Source: Jejuia sp047345485
GTDB taxonomy: Bacteria > Bacteroidota > Bacteroidia > Flavobacteriales > Flavobacteriaceae
Length of the DNA stretch: 64,000 bases
Direction: 5' to 3'
Assembly (NCBI RefSeq): GCF_047345485.1
Contig: NZ_JBLFEN010000002.1
Span: forward strand, 124,001 to 188,000
Shown: positions 16,541 through 25,921 of the stretch, in pieces
Position numbering within the stretch: position 1 is the stretch's first letter
Layout: every line of letters starts with the position of its first letter
Translations under genes and position numbers: made by a program
The notes under the pieces: generated by a model
Told to the model about the DNA's origin: nothing
The model's database searches: none
Seen by the model: only the letters and a program-made list of their open reading frames with translations

Positions 16541-17121
16541 TCAATCAGAATTTTAATATTAGCATATGAATTTTCTAAAGCCTTTTTAATTTTCTTATTC
16601 CCTAGCCATTTCACTTTAGTAATACCTTCTTTTTCTTGCGGGTATAATTTCCCATCAAAAGATGTTTTCATTTCAAACCAATAGGTTATTTTTATTCTAT
16701 AACGTCCGCGACGCTTAAACATATGGTATGTAGTTTCAATGGGCTTTACAATTTTTAATCCTTTAACACCTGTTTCCTCTTCTACCTCTCTAATAGCTGT
16801 TTCTTCAATAGTTTCGTTTTTTTCGGCCTTTCCTTTAGGCAAATCCCATTTTCCATTTCTAAAAATAAACAACACTTTACCTTTATCGTTGTATACCTTA
16901 CCACCGCCCGCAATTACATTTGGAGCTTTTTTTAAAAACTTTTTCAGTAGCTTTTTTTCGTTTTTATGAACCAAACGCGCTTCCTTAATAGAACTATTAT
17001 TTAGCTTTCGAATAACGTTTCTAAGAATAACAGTTTTTAAATTATAGTTTTTAACACCCTTTTTATCCTTTGGTTTGGTAGTTAAAATTATAGGCTTATC
17101 GCCAACAAATATTTTATACAT
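16537..17121 (-). CDS. Nudix hydrolase
   Basis: 194 residues. The Nudix box runs from about residue 98 in the form G-x5-E-x7-REVEEET-G (GKAEKNE, then AIREVEEETGV), so the metal-binding Glu residues are all present. It is preceded by FRNGKWDLPKGK, typical of NUDT/MutT-like enzymes that hydrolyse nucleoside diphosphates linked to another group. The N-terminal 75 residues are an extra basic region (NLKTVILRNVIRKLNNSSIKEAR) common to flavobacterial homologues next to pyrE. Divergent from pyrE. Substrate unknown. Confidence 0.92.
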   Translation of the reverse strand: MYKIFVGDKPIILTTKPKDKKGVKNYNLKTVILRNVIRKLNNSSIKEARLVHKNEKKLLKKFLKKAPNVIAGGGKVYNDKGKVLFIFRNGKWDLPKGKAEKNETIEETAIREVEEETGVKGLKIVKPIETTYHMFKRRGRYRIKITYWFEMKTSFDGKLYPQEKEGITKVKWLGNKKIKKALENSYANIKILID

Positions 17122-17251
17122 ATAGCTTTTTTGTACTAATTCTATGTGGTAAAAATATCATTTTAAAATACAAACTAACCATTGTTAAAAAAAATAATTT
17201 ATTCATTTAAAAGTGATGATGTTATCCTAAATATATGTTTAATTTTGTATC

Positions 17252-17896
17252 ATGATTTTTAATAAAGATACCGCAAAAAAAACAGCAGAAGTTTTATTGC
17301 AAGTAAATGCGATAAAATTAAATTCGAAAGAACCCTTTACTTGGGCTTCTGGCTGGAAATCACCAATATATTGTGATAACCGAATTATCCTTTCATTTCC
17401 AACAATTCGTAATTATGTGTGCGAAACAATGGCTAAACACATAGAGGATATGTATGGCAAACCAGATGCTATTGCTGGCGTAGCCACAGGTGCAATAGGC
17501 ATTGGTATGTTAGTTGCTAACTACTTAAATTTACCTTTTATTTACGTGAGACCAGACGCAAAAGGGCATGGTAGAAAAAACCAAATTGAAGGCTTTATTG
17601 AAAAAGGCCAAAACGTTGTGGTTGTAGAAGATTTAATTAGCACCGGAAAGAGCAGTTTAAATGCTGTAAAAGCTTTGAGAGATGGAGGTATTACTATAAA
17701 AGGTATGGTTGCTATTTTTACCTACGGATTTGAAGTTTCAAAAGAAAACTTTAAAAAAGAGGATGTAACACTACATACGCTTGGAAATTACGAAAACCTT
17801 CTAGAACAGGCTTTACAAACTAACTACATTGCAGATAATGAACTGGAGTTACTTACAAAATGGAATGCGAACCCTAGTGAATGGAACGCTATTTGA
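17252..17896 (+). CDS. pyrE: Orotate phosphoribosyltransferase
   Basis: 214 residues. PyrE joins orotate to PRPP to give OMP in pyrimidine synthesis. The PRPP-binding motif VVVVEDLISTGKSSL is at about 125-139, preceded by the YVRPDAKGHGRKNQIEG flexible loop with the catalytic Lys and by FTWASGWKSPIYCDNR, the orotate-binding start. A TAATTTTG box ends five bases before the ATG, so the mRNA may have an extremely short leader. The SRPBCC gene follows after 78 bases. Confidence 0.96.
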   Translation: MIFNKDTAKKTAEVLLQVNAIKLNSKEPFTWASGWKSPIYCDNRIILSFPTIRNYVCETMAKHIEDMYGKPDAIAGVATGAIGIGMLVANYLNLPFIYVRPDAKGHGRKNQIEGFIEKGQNVVVVEDLISTGKSSLNAVKALRDGGITIKGMVAIFTYGFEVSKENFKKEDVTLHTLGNYENLLEQALQTNYIADNELELLTKWNANPSEWNAI

Positions 17897-17974
17897 TAGT
17901 TAAAGATAATGTATAGTTTAAGATAAAACAGATAAATTAGCAATTAGCTAAACAAATAATAACCAAATACATTT

Positions 17975-18370
17975 ATGAATTTAGAATCTCCAAAAGTAAG
18001 CGTATCAAAAACTCCAGAAGATACATTCAATTTTATATCAGATATTAAAAATTTTGAAGCCTTAATGCCTGAAAATATTAGTAAATTTGAAGTGTTAGGA
18101 GAAGATAAATTTTTATTTGCTTTAAAAGGCATGCCCGAAATTATATTAAAAAAGAAGGAAACTATACCTCCAAATAAAATTGTATTTGGTGCAGCAGGCG
18201 GAAAAATAGACTTTTCGTTAACGGCAGTTATTTCTGAAAGCGACCCTGAAAAAAGCGATGTGCAGTTACAATTTAGTGGCGACTTTAACCCTATGATGGC
18301 AATGATGATTAAAAGCCCAATTTCAAAATTTATTGAAACACTAGTTACTAACTTACCTAAAGTAGTTTAG
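17975..18370 (+). CDS. SRPBCC/START-like protein
   Basis: 131 residues. SPKVSVSKTPEDTFNFISDIKNFEALMPENISKFEVLGEDKFLF is the first strand and helices of a SRPBCC (Bet v1/START-like) fold, followed by alternating strands and a long C-terminal helix (FIETLVTNLPK). Such proteins bind hydrophobic ligands; none can be named. Position right after pyrE and convergent with birA (4-base overlap of ends). Confidence 0.82.
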   Translation: MNLESPKVSVSKTPEDTFNFISDIKNFEALMPENISKFEVLGEDKFLFALKGMPEIILKKKETIPPNKIVFGAAGGKIDFSLTAVISESDPEKSDVQLQFSGDFNPMMAMMIKSPISKFIETLVTNLPKVV

Positions 18371-19098
18371 TACATTAAGGTAATGTCTTTTAACATGAAA
18401 GACTTAGTTATATTATCCTCTAGTAAAACATTTAAACTGCCTGTTTCGTCAACAGATGTGATGAAACCAGAAAACATATTACCCTTAGCATCTTTAAATG
18501 TTGAGGGTTTATCTTTTCTAAATAAATACAATTCATATTCTTTTTTTAACGCATCTAGATGTCCACTTTTTAGTTTTGAAATGTAATACTTAAGGTTAAA
18601 AATAATACTATCTAGAAGTTCATCAAGATTATAAGTACACCCTGTAATATGTTTTAATGAAGCGGCATTTGGTAATGCGTTAAACTCATTTTGATTCACA
18701 TTTAAACCAACGCCAATAATAGAAGCATTAGTTCTGCCTTGTTTCATGACATTTTCTATTAAAATACCACAAACTTTTTTGTTTTGTGACAAAATGTCGT
18801 TAGGCCATTTAATGTATAGTTGTGGTATAGACAACGAATTTAAACTCTGCCGTACAGCTAAAGCTGCCAACATACTGAGGTAAAAAGGATATTCTAAATA
18901 AAAACTTGAAGTATCAACAAACATACTAAACATAAGGTTTTTTGAAGGTTCTGACGTCCACTTAGCTCCCATTTGCCCTTTACCATTACTTTGATACTTA
19001 GCTGTAACCACTGTAAAATCCTCCACGGTTTGCGTACTTATCATTTCTTTTAAAAATGTATTAGTAGAAGCAATGGCATCAAGTTTGATTATTGACAT
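18367..19098 (-). CDS. birA: Biotin--[acetyl-CoA-carboxylase] ligase
   Basis: 243 residues, the short form without the N-terminal DNA-binding domain, so not a repressor. It activates biotin as biotinyl-AMP and attaches it to the carrier protein of acetyl-CoA carboxylase. Motifs: STNTFLKEM at the start, AKYQSNGKGQMGAKW (the GRGRxGRxW-type biotinyl-AMP loop, here G-K-G-Q-M-G), YIKWPNDI with the catalytic Lys, and GILIENVMKQG. The degenerate loop with Q-M in place of R-R is common in Bacteroidetes. Divergent from rsfS. Confidence 0.93.
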   Translation of the reverse strand: MSIIKLDAIASTNTFLKEMISTQTVEDFTVVTAKYQSNGKGQMGAKWTSEPSKNLMFSMFVDTSSFYLEYPFYLSMLAALAVRQSLNSLSIPQLYIKWPNDILSQNKKVCGILIENVMKQGRTNASIIGVGLNVNQNEFNALPNAASLKHITGCTYNLDELLDSIIFNLKYYISKLKSGHLDALKKEYELYLFRKDKPSTFKDAKGNMFSGFITSVDETGSLNVLLEDNITKSFMLKDITLMY

Positions 19099-19165
19099 TT
19101 ACAGGTTATTTTTTGCTGTTTAAAATGTTGTGATAATTTTAAACCATAAAGAACTAAAAAAATAA

Positions 19166-19173
19166 TAACTTTG
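19166..19173 (+). promoter_or_regulatory. Candidate -7 box for the rsfS-ftsH operon (TAACTTTG)
   Basis: Exact TAnnTTTG match 19 bases before the rsfS start codon. No convincing TTG at the expected -33 distance. Confidence 0.5.
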
Positions 19174-19192
19174 CACAAATTAAATAAAATTA

Positions 19193-19564
19193 ATGGCGAA
19201 AGAAAAAATAAGCGCAGATCAGTTAATATCAGTTATCATTAGTGGAATTGAAGATGTAAAAGGTAAAGAAATAAGTATTTTAGACCTTAGGGAGATTGAA
19301 AATACAGTTTGCGACTATTTTATCATTTGTGAAGGAACTTCAAACACTCAAGTTAACGCTATCGTTAACTCAATTCAGAAAAAAGTAAGTAAAGAGCTTA
19401 AAGACCACCCGTGGCATATAGAAGGTGCCGATAACGCAGAGTGGGTGTTGTTAGACTACGTTAATATTGCAGTACATGTGTTCCAAAAACACATTAGAGA
19501 ATACTATGATATTGAAGGTCTTTGGGGAGATGCAAAAACAACAGTAATAGAAACAAGTTACTAA
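19193..19564 (+). CDS. rsfS: Ribosome silencing factor
   Basis: 123 residues. RsfS binds protein L14 on the large subunit and blocks subunit joining under starvation. The family motif CDYFIICEGTSNTQV and the later WHIEGADNAEWVLLDYVNIAVHVFQ are clear, as is the closing REYYDIEGLWGDAK. Nine bases before ftsH, same direction. The order birA (divergent), rsfS, ftsH, LUD, cdsA is what one expects in Flavobacteriia. Confidence 0.96.
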   Translation: MAKEKISADQLISVIISGIEDVKGKEISILDLREIENTVCDYFIICEGTSNTQVNAIVNSIQKKVSKELKDHPWHIEGADNAEWVLLDYVNIAVHVFQKHIREYYDIEGLWGDAKTTVIETSY

Positions 19565-19573
19565 AAACAGAAC

Positions 19574-21508
19574 ATGGCAAAAGATAATAAGAATATAAAA
19601 GAGAAGAAACCAAAGTTTAGTCCGTATTGGATTTACGGAATAATACTATCTCTGTTTTTGGTATTTACACTATTTAACAACAGTGGTGTTGATACTGGTA
19701 ATAAAACCAACCCCACTCAGTTTTTTAATTTTGTTAAAGATGGTGATGTTGCTAAAGTAGAAATAGTAAATAGAAGACTCGCAAAAGTTTACTTAACCAA
19801 AGAAGCATCTCAAAAAGAGATACACAAAAAATCAAAGTCAACAGGTTTTAGTTTATCAACTGCACAAACACCAAATTACAGATTTGAGTTTGGAGAGTTA
19901 GAAGTTTTTCAAAATGAATTAAATACCATTATTGAAAACCAAAATTTAGATTTAGAGCCAGAATACGTAACAGAAGAAAACCTTGTAGCAGATTTTTTAT
20001 TAGGCATACTACCTTTTATACTTTTAATAGGTGTTTGGATATTTATTATGCGCCGTATGTCTGGAGGAGCTGGAGGAGGTGCTGGCGGACAAATATTTAA
20101 CATCGGAAAGTCTAAAGCTAAACTCTTCGATCAAAACACAGAAGTTAAAACAACTTTTAAAGATGTAGCTGGATTAGAAGGTGCAAAAGAAGAAGTACAA
20201 GAAATTGTAGATTTCTTGAAATTCCCAGAAAAATATACAACCCTTGGTGGTAAAATTCCAAAAGGCGCACTACTTGTAGGTCCTCCAGGAACAGGTAAAA
20301 CATTATTAGCAAGAGCTGTAGCTGGTGAGGCTAAAGTACCTTTCTTCTCATTATCAGGTTCTGATTTTGTAGAGATGTTTGTTGGTGTGGGCGCATCTCG
20401 TGTTAGAGATTTATTTAAACAAGCCAAAGAGAAATCACCATCAATTATTTTTATTGATGAAATTGATGCTATTGGGCGTGCTCGTGGAAAAAATGCCATG
20501 TCTGGAAGTAATGACGAACGCGAAAATACGCTAAATCAGTTATTAACTGAAATGGACGGTTTTGGCACCAATACTAATGTTATCGTTATGGCAGCTACTA
20601 ACAGAGCTGATATTTTAGATAAAGCATTAATGCGTGCCGGTCGTTTTGATAGACAAATTTTTGTAGACTTACCAGATGTTCGTGAGCGTAAAGAAATATT
20701 TGAAGTGCATCTTAGACCTCTTAAGAAAACTAAAGATTTAGATACAGATTTCTTATCAAAACAAACACCTGGTTTTTCTGGTGCCGATATTGCAAATGTA
20801 TGTAATGAAGCTGCATTAATTGCTGCTAGAAACGGGAAAAAGGCCGTTGACAAACAAGATTTCCTTGATGCTGTTGATAGAATTATTGGTGGTTTAGAAA
20901 AGAAAAATAAAATTATTACACCTAGTGAGAAAAAAGCTGTGGCATTCCATGAAGCTGGTCATGCTACTGTAAGTTGGATGTTAGAACACGCTGCACCTTT
21001 AGTAAAAGTTACTATCGTGCCTCGTGGGCGCTCTTTAGGTGCTGCTTGGTATTTGCCAGAAGAACGTTTAATAGTTCGCCCTGAACAAATGTTAGATGAA
21101 ATGTGTGCTGCCTTAGGTGGTCGTGCTGCTGAAAAAGTGATATTTGATAAAATATCAACAGGTGCTTTAAGTGACTTAGAAAAAGTAACTAAGCAGGCTA
21201 GAGCCATGGTAACTATTTATGGTTTAAGTGATAAAATAGGGAATTTAACCTATTATGATTCTGGACAAAGTGAATACGGGTTTACAAAACCTTACAGTGA
21301 ACAAACAGCAGAATTAATAGATAAAGAAATATCTGATATTATTGAAAAGCAATACCAACGCGCTATCAAATTATTAGAAGAAAATAAAGATAAATTAACA
21401 GAATTAGCTGAAGTACTTTTAGACAAAGAAGTTATTTTTAAAGACAATCTAGAAAAAATATTTGGAACACGTCCTTTTGAAAAAGAACGTGAAACCCTTG
21501 ATAAATAA
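19574..21508 (+). CDS. ftsH: ATP-dependent zinc metalloprotease FtsH
   Basis: 644 residues. FtsH degrades membrane and cytoplasmic proteins as an inner-membrane hexamer. Two membrane helices (about 18-35 and 137-157), a periplasmic domain between them, the AAA+ core with Walker A GPPGTGKT (about 232-239), Walker B IIFIDEIDAIG, SRH region ATNRADILDKALMRAGRFDR, and the zinc site HEAGH (459-463) are all intact. A glycine-rich linker (GGAGGGAGG) follows helix 2. Cotranscribed with rsfS; a terminator-like hairpin follows. Confidence 0.98.
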   Translation: MAKDNKNIKEKKPKFSPYWIYGIILSLFLVFTLFNNSGVDTGNKTNPTQFFNFVKDGDVAKVEIVNRRLAKVYLTKEASQKEIHKKSKSTGFSLSTAQTPNYRFEFGELEVFQNELNTIIENQNLDLEPEYVTEENLVADFLLGILPFILLIGVWIFIMRRMSGGAGGGAGGQIFNIGKSKAKLFDQNTEVKTTFKDVAGLEGAKEEVQEIVDFLKFPEKYTTLGGKIPKGALLVGPPGTGKTLLARAVAGEAKVPFFSLSGSDFVEMFVGVGASRVRDLFKQAKEKSPSIIFIDEIDAIGRARGKNAMSGSNDERENTLNQLLTEMDGFGTNTNVIVMAATNRADILDKALMRAGRFDRQIFVDLPDVRERKEIFEVHLRPLKKTKDLDTDFLSKQTPGFSGADIANVCNEAALIAARNGKKAVDKQDFLDAVDRIIGGLEKKNKIITPSEKKAVAFHEAGHATVSWMLEHAAPLVKVTIVPRGRSLGAAWYLPEERLIVRPEQMLDEMCAALGGRAAEKVIFDKISTGALSDLEKVTKQARAMVTIYGLSDKIGNLTYYDSGQSEYGFTKPYSEQTAELIDKEISDIIEKQYQRAIKLLEENKDKLTELAEVLLDKEVIFKDNLEKIFGTRPFEKERETLDK

Positions 21509-21532
21509 ATATTAGCGTTAAGCTTTTTTGTA

Positions 21533-21570
21533 AAAATCTTAAATTACTCTTAGGAATAGTTTAAGATTTT
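21533..21570 (+). terminator. Terminator-like hairpin after ftsH
   Basis: Arms AAAATCTTAAA (21533-21543) and TTTAAGATTTT (21560-21570) are perfect complements around a 16-base loop and run into TTATATTT. It would separate rsfS-ftsH from the downstream LUD-cdsA-psd group. Confidence 0.6.
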
Positions 21571-21618
21571 TTATATTTGAAAAACTCTCAACGCAAAAGG
21601 TTAATAGCAATTACCTGA

Positions 21619-22227
21619 ATGAATCTTTTAAAGAAAATTTTCGGATTTAAATCAAAACCATCTGAAAAAGAAATAAAATCTGATAACCGCGGTAAATATA
21701 TGCCCGAACTTAAGTTGCCTATAGACGAAAAGTTTACAATAAACTTTAAGGCTAATGGTGGCAAGTTCTTGTATTGCGATGATTTAAATGAAGTATTCTC
21801 AAATTTAAATAATATCATCCAAGAAAATTCTTGGCAAGACACATCTGCTTTATTAATTGATGACAATCTCATCGAAAAATTTAAACCCTGTAGTATCAAA
21901 GCTACAAAAAAAACTGATAGTGCCACCTATTTTTTAACAACTTGCGAGAATTTAATTGCTACAGATGGTTCGCTTTTAATAAGTTCTAACCAAATCGCAA
22001 CAAAAAAGTTACCAGAATTACCTTTTAATGTTATTGTATTTGCTACTACAAGTCAAATTGTTGATAACATTGGCGAAGGCCTCAGAGGTATAAAATCCAA
22101 AAACAGGCAACACATTCCCACAAATATTACTACAATTAAGCATTTTAAATCTGGAGACGAAAAAGATTTTTTAAGCTATGGTAGTAGTGCAAAAAACTTA
22201 TATTTGCTGCTATTAGAAGATTTATAA
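21619..22227 (+). CDS. LUD-domain protein
   Basis: 202 residues. The C-terminal 120 residues (ATYFLTTCENLIATDGSLLISSNQ, VIVFATTSQIVDNIGEGLRGI, NRQHIPTNITTI) match the LUD (lactate utilisation, LutB/LutC-like) fold, with the conserved Thr/Asp-Gly-S motif. True LutC proteins act with LutA/LutB in L-lactate oxidation, but those partners are absent here and this branch always sits by ftsH/cdsA in Flavobacteriia as far as I know, so a lactate role is doubtful. Start ATG 19 codons before the acidic GKYMPELKLP. Confidence 0.8.
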   Translation: MNLLKKIFGFKSKPSEKEIKSDNRGKYMPELKLPIDEKFTINFKANGGKFLYCDDLNEVFSNLNNIIQENSWQDTSALLIDDNLIEKFKPCSIKATKKTDSATYFLTTCENLIATDGSLLISSNQIATKKLPELPFNVIVFATTSQIVDNIGEGLRGIKSKNRQHIPTNITTIKHFKSGDEKDFLSYGSSAKNLYLLLLEDL

Positions 22228-22245
22228 TTTAAGTAGCTTTAGAAT

Positions 22246-23064
22246 ATGAAAGACATGTTATTGCGCTCACTATCTGGTTTGCTATACGTAACGTTATTAA
22301 TTGTTGTTCTAAGTTTAAATACGCCTCACCCTTTTATTATTGTTTTTTTTGTTCTTGGTGTTCTTTCTTTAGTTGAATTGAATAAATTAATTCAATTAAA
22401 AAGTATCATACCCTATTTTATATTTATTGGGCTCTATGTCATTTTTGGCTATTGGCCAATGGTTTTAACAACAAATACAGGATTAAACGAAGCATCTCAA
22501 ATTCTTATCGTTCTCACTATTTTTGTAGATTTATTTTTAATTAAGGATTTATTTTCCCGAAAAACAATTCCGCTATTTGTTACTAAACGCTTTATAATTA
22601 CTACATTTTATCTCTCAAGTGGTTTTGTATTTTTAATGCTTATAGCTAGTGTTTATAGTCCTAAAATATTGTTGGGATCTTTTATATTAGTTTGGGTTAA
22701 TGACTCCTTTGCTTATTTAGTAGGAAAGAACTTTGGCAAACAAAAGTTATTTGAAAAAATATCACCTAAAAAGACTGTAGAAGGATTTTTAGGCGGTTTA
22801 TTTTTCTCTTGCATTGCTAGTTATTTTATATTTAATTATACAACAACTTTAAATTTTACAAACTGGCTTATGCTTGCCATAATAATTACTGTCTTTGGCA
22901 CACTTGGAGATTTAATTGAATCTAAGTTTAAACGGCAAGCCAATGTAAAAGATAGTGGTACAATTATGCCTGGGCATGGTGGATTACTTGATCGTTTAGA
23001 CAGCATAATTTTTGCTTCACCTTTTATTTACTTATTTTTAAGAATTTTATACTATGTTTCATAA
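22246..23064 (+). CDS. cdsA: Phosphatidate cytidylyltransferase
   Basis: 272 residues with about seven to eight membrane helices. CdsA converts phosphatidic acid and CTP to CDP-diacylglycerol, the branch point for all phospholipids. The signature near the C-terminus is complete: GTLGDLIESKFKRQANVKDS then GTIMPGHGGLLDRLDS, containing the S/T-K-R-x3-K-D-x5-G-H-G-G-x2-D-R-x-D pattern. Overlaps the psd gene by 11 bases, so the pair is translationally coupled. Confidence 0.96.
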   Translation: MKDMLLRSLSGLLYVTLLIVVLSLNTPHPFIIVFFVLGVLSLVELNKLIQLKSIIPYFIFIGLYVIFGYWPMVLTTNTGLNEASQILIVLTIFVDLFLIKDLFSRKTIPLFVTKRFIITTFYLSSGFVFLMLIASVYSPKILLGSFILVWVNDSFAYLVGKNFGKQKLFEKISPKKTVEGFLGGLFFSCIASYFIFNYTTTLNFTNWLMLAIIITVFGTLGDLIESKFKRQANVKDSGTIMPGHGGLLDRLDSIIFASPFIYLFLRILYYVS

Positions 23065-23710
23065 AGAAGGACACAAAATAATATTATTTACTTTAATCAT
23101 TGTAGTAGCTTGCTTTTTGCTTGTAGATAGTTTTATTTCTGTCTTTTGGTTAAGAACACTAATATTAATAACACTATTAGTGTTTCTAATACTAATTCTA
23201 CAATTTTTTAGAAACCCTAAACGCCATACTCAAAGTAATGATGCGCATGTAATATCACCTGTTGATGGTAAAGTGGTAGTAATCGAAGAGGTTTTTGAAA
23301 AAGAATACTTTAATGAAAAACGTTTACAAGTAAGTGTATTTATGTCGCCATTAAATGTTCATGTAACGCGTTATCCTATTAGCGGAAAGGTGCTTTTTAG
23401 TAAATACCATCCTGGAAAATACTTAGTCGCATGGCATCCTAAAGCAAGTGAAGAAAACGAGCGCACCACCGTAGTTGTAGAAAACGCAACCTATGGCAAA
23501 GTACTTTACCGACAAATTGCAGGTGCTTTAGCAAAACGTATTGTTAATTATGCTAAAAAAGATGATGCTGCAAAACAAGGTGCAGATTCTGGATTTATAA
23601 AATTTGGATCTCGTGTAGATTTGTTTTTACCTTTAGATACTACTATTAAAGTTAAACTAAACCAAAAAGTACGTGGTGGAGAAAGCATTATAGCAAAAGT
23701 TAATGAATAG
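23054..23710 (+). CDS. psd: Phosphatidylserine decarboxylase-related protein
   Basis: 218 residues, the short archaeal/Bacteroidetes type (PSD-A). It makes phosphatidylethanolamine from phosphatidylserine after self-cleavage to a pyruvoyl enzyme. Two N-terminal membrane helices (about 10-25 and 31-50), then VISPVDGKVVVIEEVFE, MSPLNVHVTRYPISGKV and the cleavage site in the C-terminal FIKFGSRVDLFLP, where G-S is the Gly-Ser processed to the pyruvoyl group. Coupled to cdsA upstream (11-base overlap) and the ACBP gene downstream (8-base overlap). Confidence 0.94.
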   Translation: MFHKEGHKIILFTLIIVVACFLLVDSFISVFWLRTLILITLLVFLILILQFFRNPKRHTQSNDAHVISPVDGKVVVIEEVFEKEYFNEKRLQVSVFMSPLNVHVTRYPISGKVLFSKYHPGKYLVAWHPKASEENERTTVVVENATYGKVLYRQIAGALAKRIVNYAKKDDAAKQGADSGFIKFGSRVDLFLPLDTTIKVKLNQKVRGGESIIAKVNE

Positions 23711-23969
23711 CAAATCGTTAGATATTATATTTAAAGAATCGGTAACGCGTGTAAATGCGCATACTGAGCCTTTTCCTGCAGATATACTTTTAAAACTATA
23801 CGCCTACTACAAAAAAGCAACCAACGACTACGGTAAACCTAAAAGTAAAAAAGAAATTATAAATGCCTTTAAAACAAACGCATTATTTCAAGTAAAAAAT
23901 GTCTCTGAAGATGAAGCTAAACAAGCATATATAGACTTGGTAGATCAGTATTTTTTATACCGTAAATAA
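23703..23969 (+). CDS. Acyl-CoA-binding protein
   Basis: 88 residues, the usual ACBP size. LLKLYAYYKKATNDYGKPK and the C-terminal EDEAKQAYIDLVDQY match helices 2 and 4 of ACBP, including the Tyr and Lys that contact the CoA adenine and phosphate. It would carry long-chain acyl-CoA to phospholipid synthesis, in keeping with its overlap with psd. The central tryptophan region of eukaryotic ACBP is replaced by INAFKTNALF, so it is a divergent member. Confidence 0.85.
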   Translation: MNSKSLDIIFKESVTRVNAHTEPFPADILLKLYAYYKKATNDYGKPKSKKEIINAFKTNALFQVKNVSEDEAKQAYIDLVDQYFLYRK

Positions 23970-24117
23970 TAAGTTTGTATCATCTAAATCATTAGAATTG
24001 ATAAATTGAATGTATCTAAAAAAGCAAAAATAATTGCTCAAAACATTCTAAAATATAGGCAGGATAAAACAATTTATTACTCTTATAAAATTTAGTCGAT
24101 TTTAGAACAAAATACAG

Positions 24118-24201
24118 AACTTGACTTTGTGAAAAATTACGGCTAACTTCGTTAACTTAGTATATAAGTTATTAAGATGTACGTATATCTTGTAACACGT
24201 T
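24118..24201 (+). repeat. 83-bp hairpin repeat, copy A
   Basis: TTGACTTTGTGAAAAATT, then CGGCTAACTTCGTTAACTT, then TATATAAGTTATT, ACGTATATCTTG and AACACGTT. Copies B (25922) and C (44178) share the same order and nearly the same length. Similarity among copies fades right after ACGTT. It ends 27 bases before the MutS-like gene. Confidence 0.85.
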
Positions 24202-24228
24202 ACAAACAATACGAAATCAACTATCTAA

Positions 24229-25542
24229 ATGAAATTTGAATTAGACAAACAAACAAAAAATGATTTAAAAATCTTTAATAATGAGGATAGTTCAATCTTT
24301 AGTTATTATAACATGACAAAAACTAAAGGTGGTAAAAATTGTCTATCTGATATAATGAATAATCCACTTACTGATATTTCAGAAATTAAAAACAGAAGTG
24401 AATTAATAAAATACTTTCACAATTCAGACTTCGAATTAGCCATAAATTATACTCAATTAGAGTATATTGAGCATTACTTAAAATTAAGAACAAATTCTTT
24501 AAATAACAATATATTAAGTTCATTAATAAATCATATATCTTATAAAATCAGACCTAGTAACGATTACTATTTAATTAGTAAAGGTATTGAGGAAATTGTA
24601 ATACTTCTAAAAGAATTAAATAAAAAACTTAAGGAAAAACTTAAAAATATTCCCGAATTATTAAAAATAGAGATTCAAACAATTGATAAATTAACTAAAA
24701 ACCCCCTTTTAATTAAATATATAAACTCAAATAAAGATTTAAAATTCAGTGATCTTAATAAGTTAGACGCTTTTTTTAGAAAAAGTTATTTAAAAGAGCT
24801 TGAAAACCTTATACAGTCAGTTTATAATCTAGATGCTTATATATCTGTTGCAGTTACTGCAAAAAAAAACAATCTTACATTTCCAGTATATGTTGAATCT
24901 GAAAAGCCTCAATTAAATGTAATTGGACTTTTTCATCCACTACTAAAAAAAGCAAAATCATACGACTTTGAAATTGACAAAAAATCAAACATGTTTTTTT
25001 TAACAGGCCCAAACATGGCGGGAAAATCAACCTTTCTTAAATCAATAGGCCTTTCTGTATTTATATCACATTTAGGATTTCCTATACCTGCTTCTAAAAT
25101 GACAACCTCTATTTATAATGGAGTTGTATCAACAATAAATTTATCCGATAATTTGAATAAAGGATTAAGCCATTTTTATAGTGAAGTAAAGCGAGTAAAA
25201 GAAACAGCACTTAAATTAAAAGAAAGCAAAAAATTACTTGTAATTTTTGACGAACTATTTCGAGGTACTAATGTTAAAGATGCATCAGATGCGTCTTTGC
25301 TAATTATTGCAGCTTTTTCAAAAATTAAAAAAAGTACTTTTTTCGTTTCAACACATATTACTGAAGTTGCAACAGAATTATCAAAATCTAACAATATTCA
25401 GTTTAAATATTTTAACTCTAAACTAGTTAATAATAAACCTACTTACGATTATAAATTAAAAGAAGGGATTTCACACGAACGATTAGGAATGTATATTGTG
25501 CAAAATGAAAAAATTGTTGAAATTTTAGAAACTATAACATAA
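24229..25542 (+). CDS. MutS-like ATPase (short, no mismatch domain)
   Basis: 437 residues against 850 for MutS. The C-terminal half is a MutS-type ABC ATPase: FFLTGPNMAGKSTFLKSIGL (Walker A at 260-268), then ASKMTTSIYNGVVSTINLSDNLNKGLSHFYSE, Walker B LVIFDELFRGTNVKDASDAS near 340 and the STHITEVA switch His. The N-terminal 230 residues are helical like the MutS core (lever) domain, beginning with a short connector; the mismatch-binding domain I and the MutS2 Smr nuclease are absent. Such proteins are scattered in Bacteroidetes with no known role. The gene is visibly more AT-rich than its neighbours and lies between two direct copies of the 83-bp repeat, suggesting acquisition as a unit. Confidence 0.85.
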   Translation: MKFELDKQTKNDLKIFNNEDSSIFSYYNMTKTKGGKNCLSDIMNNPLTDISEIKNRSELIKYFHNSDFELAINYTQLEYIEHYLKLRTNSLNNNILSSLINHISYKIRPSNDYYLISKGIEEIVILLKELNKKLKEKLKNIPELLKIEIQTIDKLTKNPLLIKYINSNKDLKFSDLNKLDAFFRKSYLKELENLIQSVYNLDAYISVAVTAKKNNLTFPVYVESEKPQLNVIGLFHPLLKKAKSYDFEIDKKSNMFFLTGPNMAGKSTFLKSIGLSVFISHLGFPIPASKMTTSIYNGVVSTINLSDNLNKGLSHFYSEVKRVKETALKLKESKKLLVIFDELFRGTNVKDASDASLLIIAAFSKIKKSTFFVSTHITEVATELSKSNNIQFKYFNSKLVNNKPTYDYKLKEGISHERLGMYIVQNEKIVEILETIT

Positions 25543-25921
25543 AAAGTGCTGTCTGTAACACCTATAAAAATAATTTTGATTTAGTGCTTAATCAAAAGTC
25601 ATTTAATATTTGTGACGCCTTATTTTTTCTTTATAAAATATTCTCACACAGACAAGCTACTTTCCTTATAAAACAACGTTAATAAAACTACCCAACTATA
25701 TCCTTAAACGTATCAAAATCTAATCACCTATAAATTATACCGAAACTCTTTTACAACAAAGATATCTCCTCCAAATTTTAATAAAAAAAAATGAGAGCAT
25801 TAAGACAAGTAGAATTTAAAAATGAGAAGCATAAAACACAAGACTCTTTTAAATTATAAGAATTAAACATATAATTAAAAGAGTTTTTTAGGTTTTATAG
25901 CATTTTGAGAGCGCATATTAG
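25543..25921. other. Intergenic region after the MutS-like gene
   Basis: About 380 AT-rich bases with no gene I would support. The only structured part is the hairpin at 25843-25889. A 22-codon frame from the ATG near 25790 (MRALRQVEF start) overlaps that hairpin and has no other support. Confidence 0.5.
25843..25889 (+). terminator. Terminator-like hairpin
   Basis: ACTCTTTTAAATTAT pairs with ATAATTAAAAGAGT with a single bulged base, followed by a run of six T. It lies 300 bases after the MutS-like gene and just before repeat copy B, so it would close the module's transcript. Confidence 0.55.

Noticed and set aside
25790..25859. 22-codon small gene after the MutS-like gene
   Set aside because: No ribosome site or promoter and it overlaps the terminator-like hairpin.
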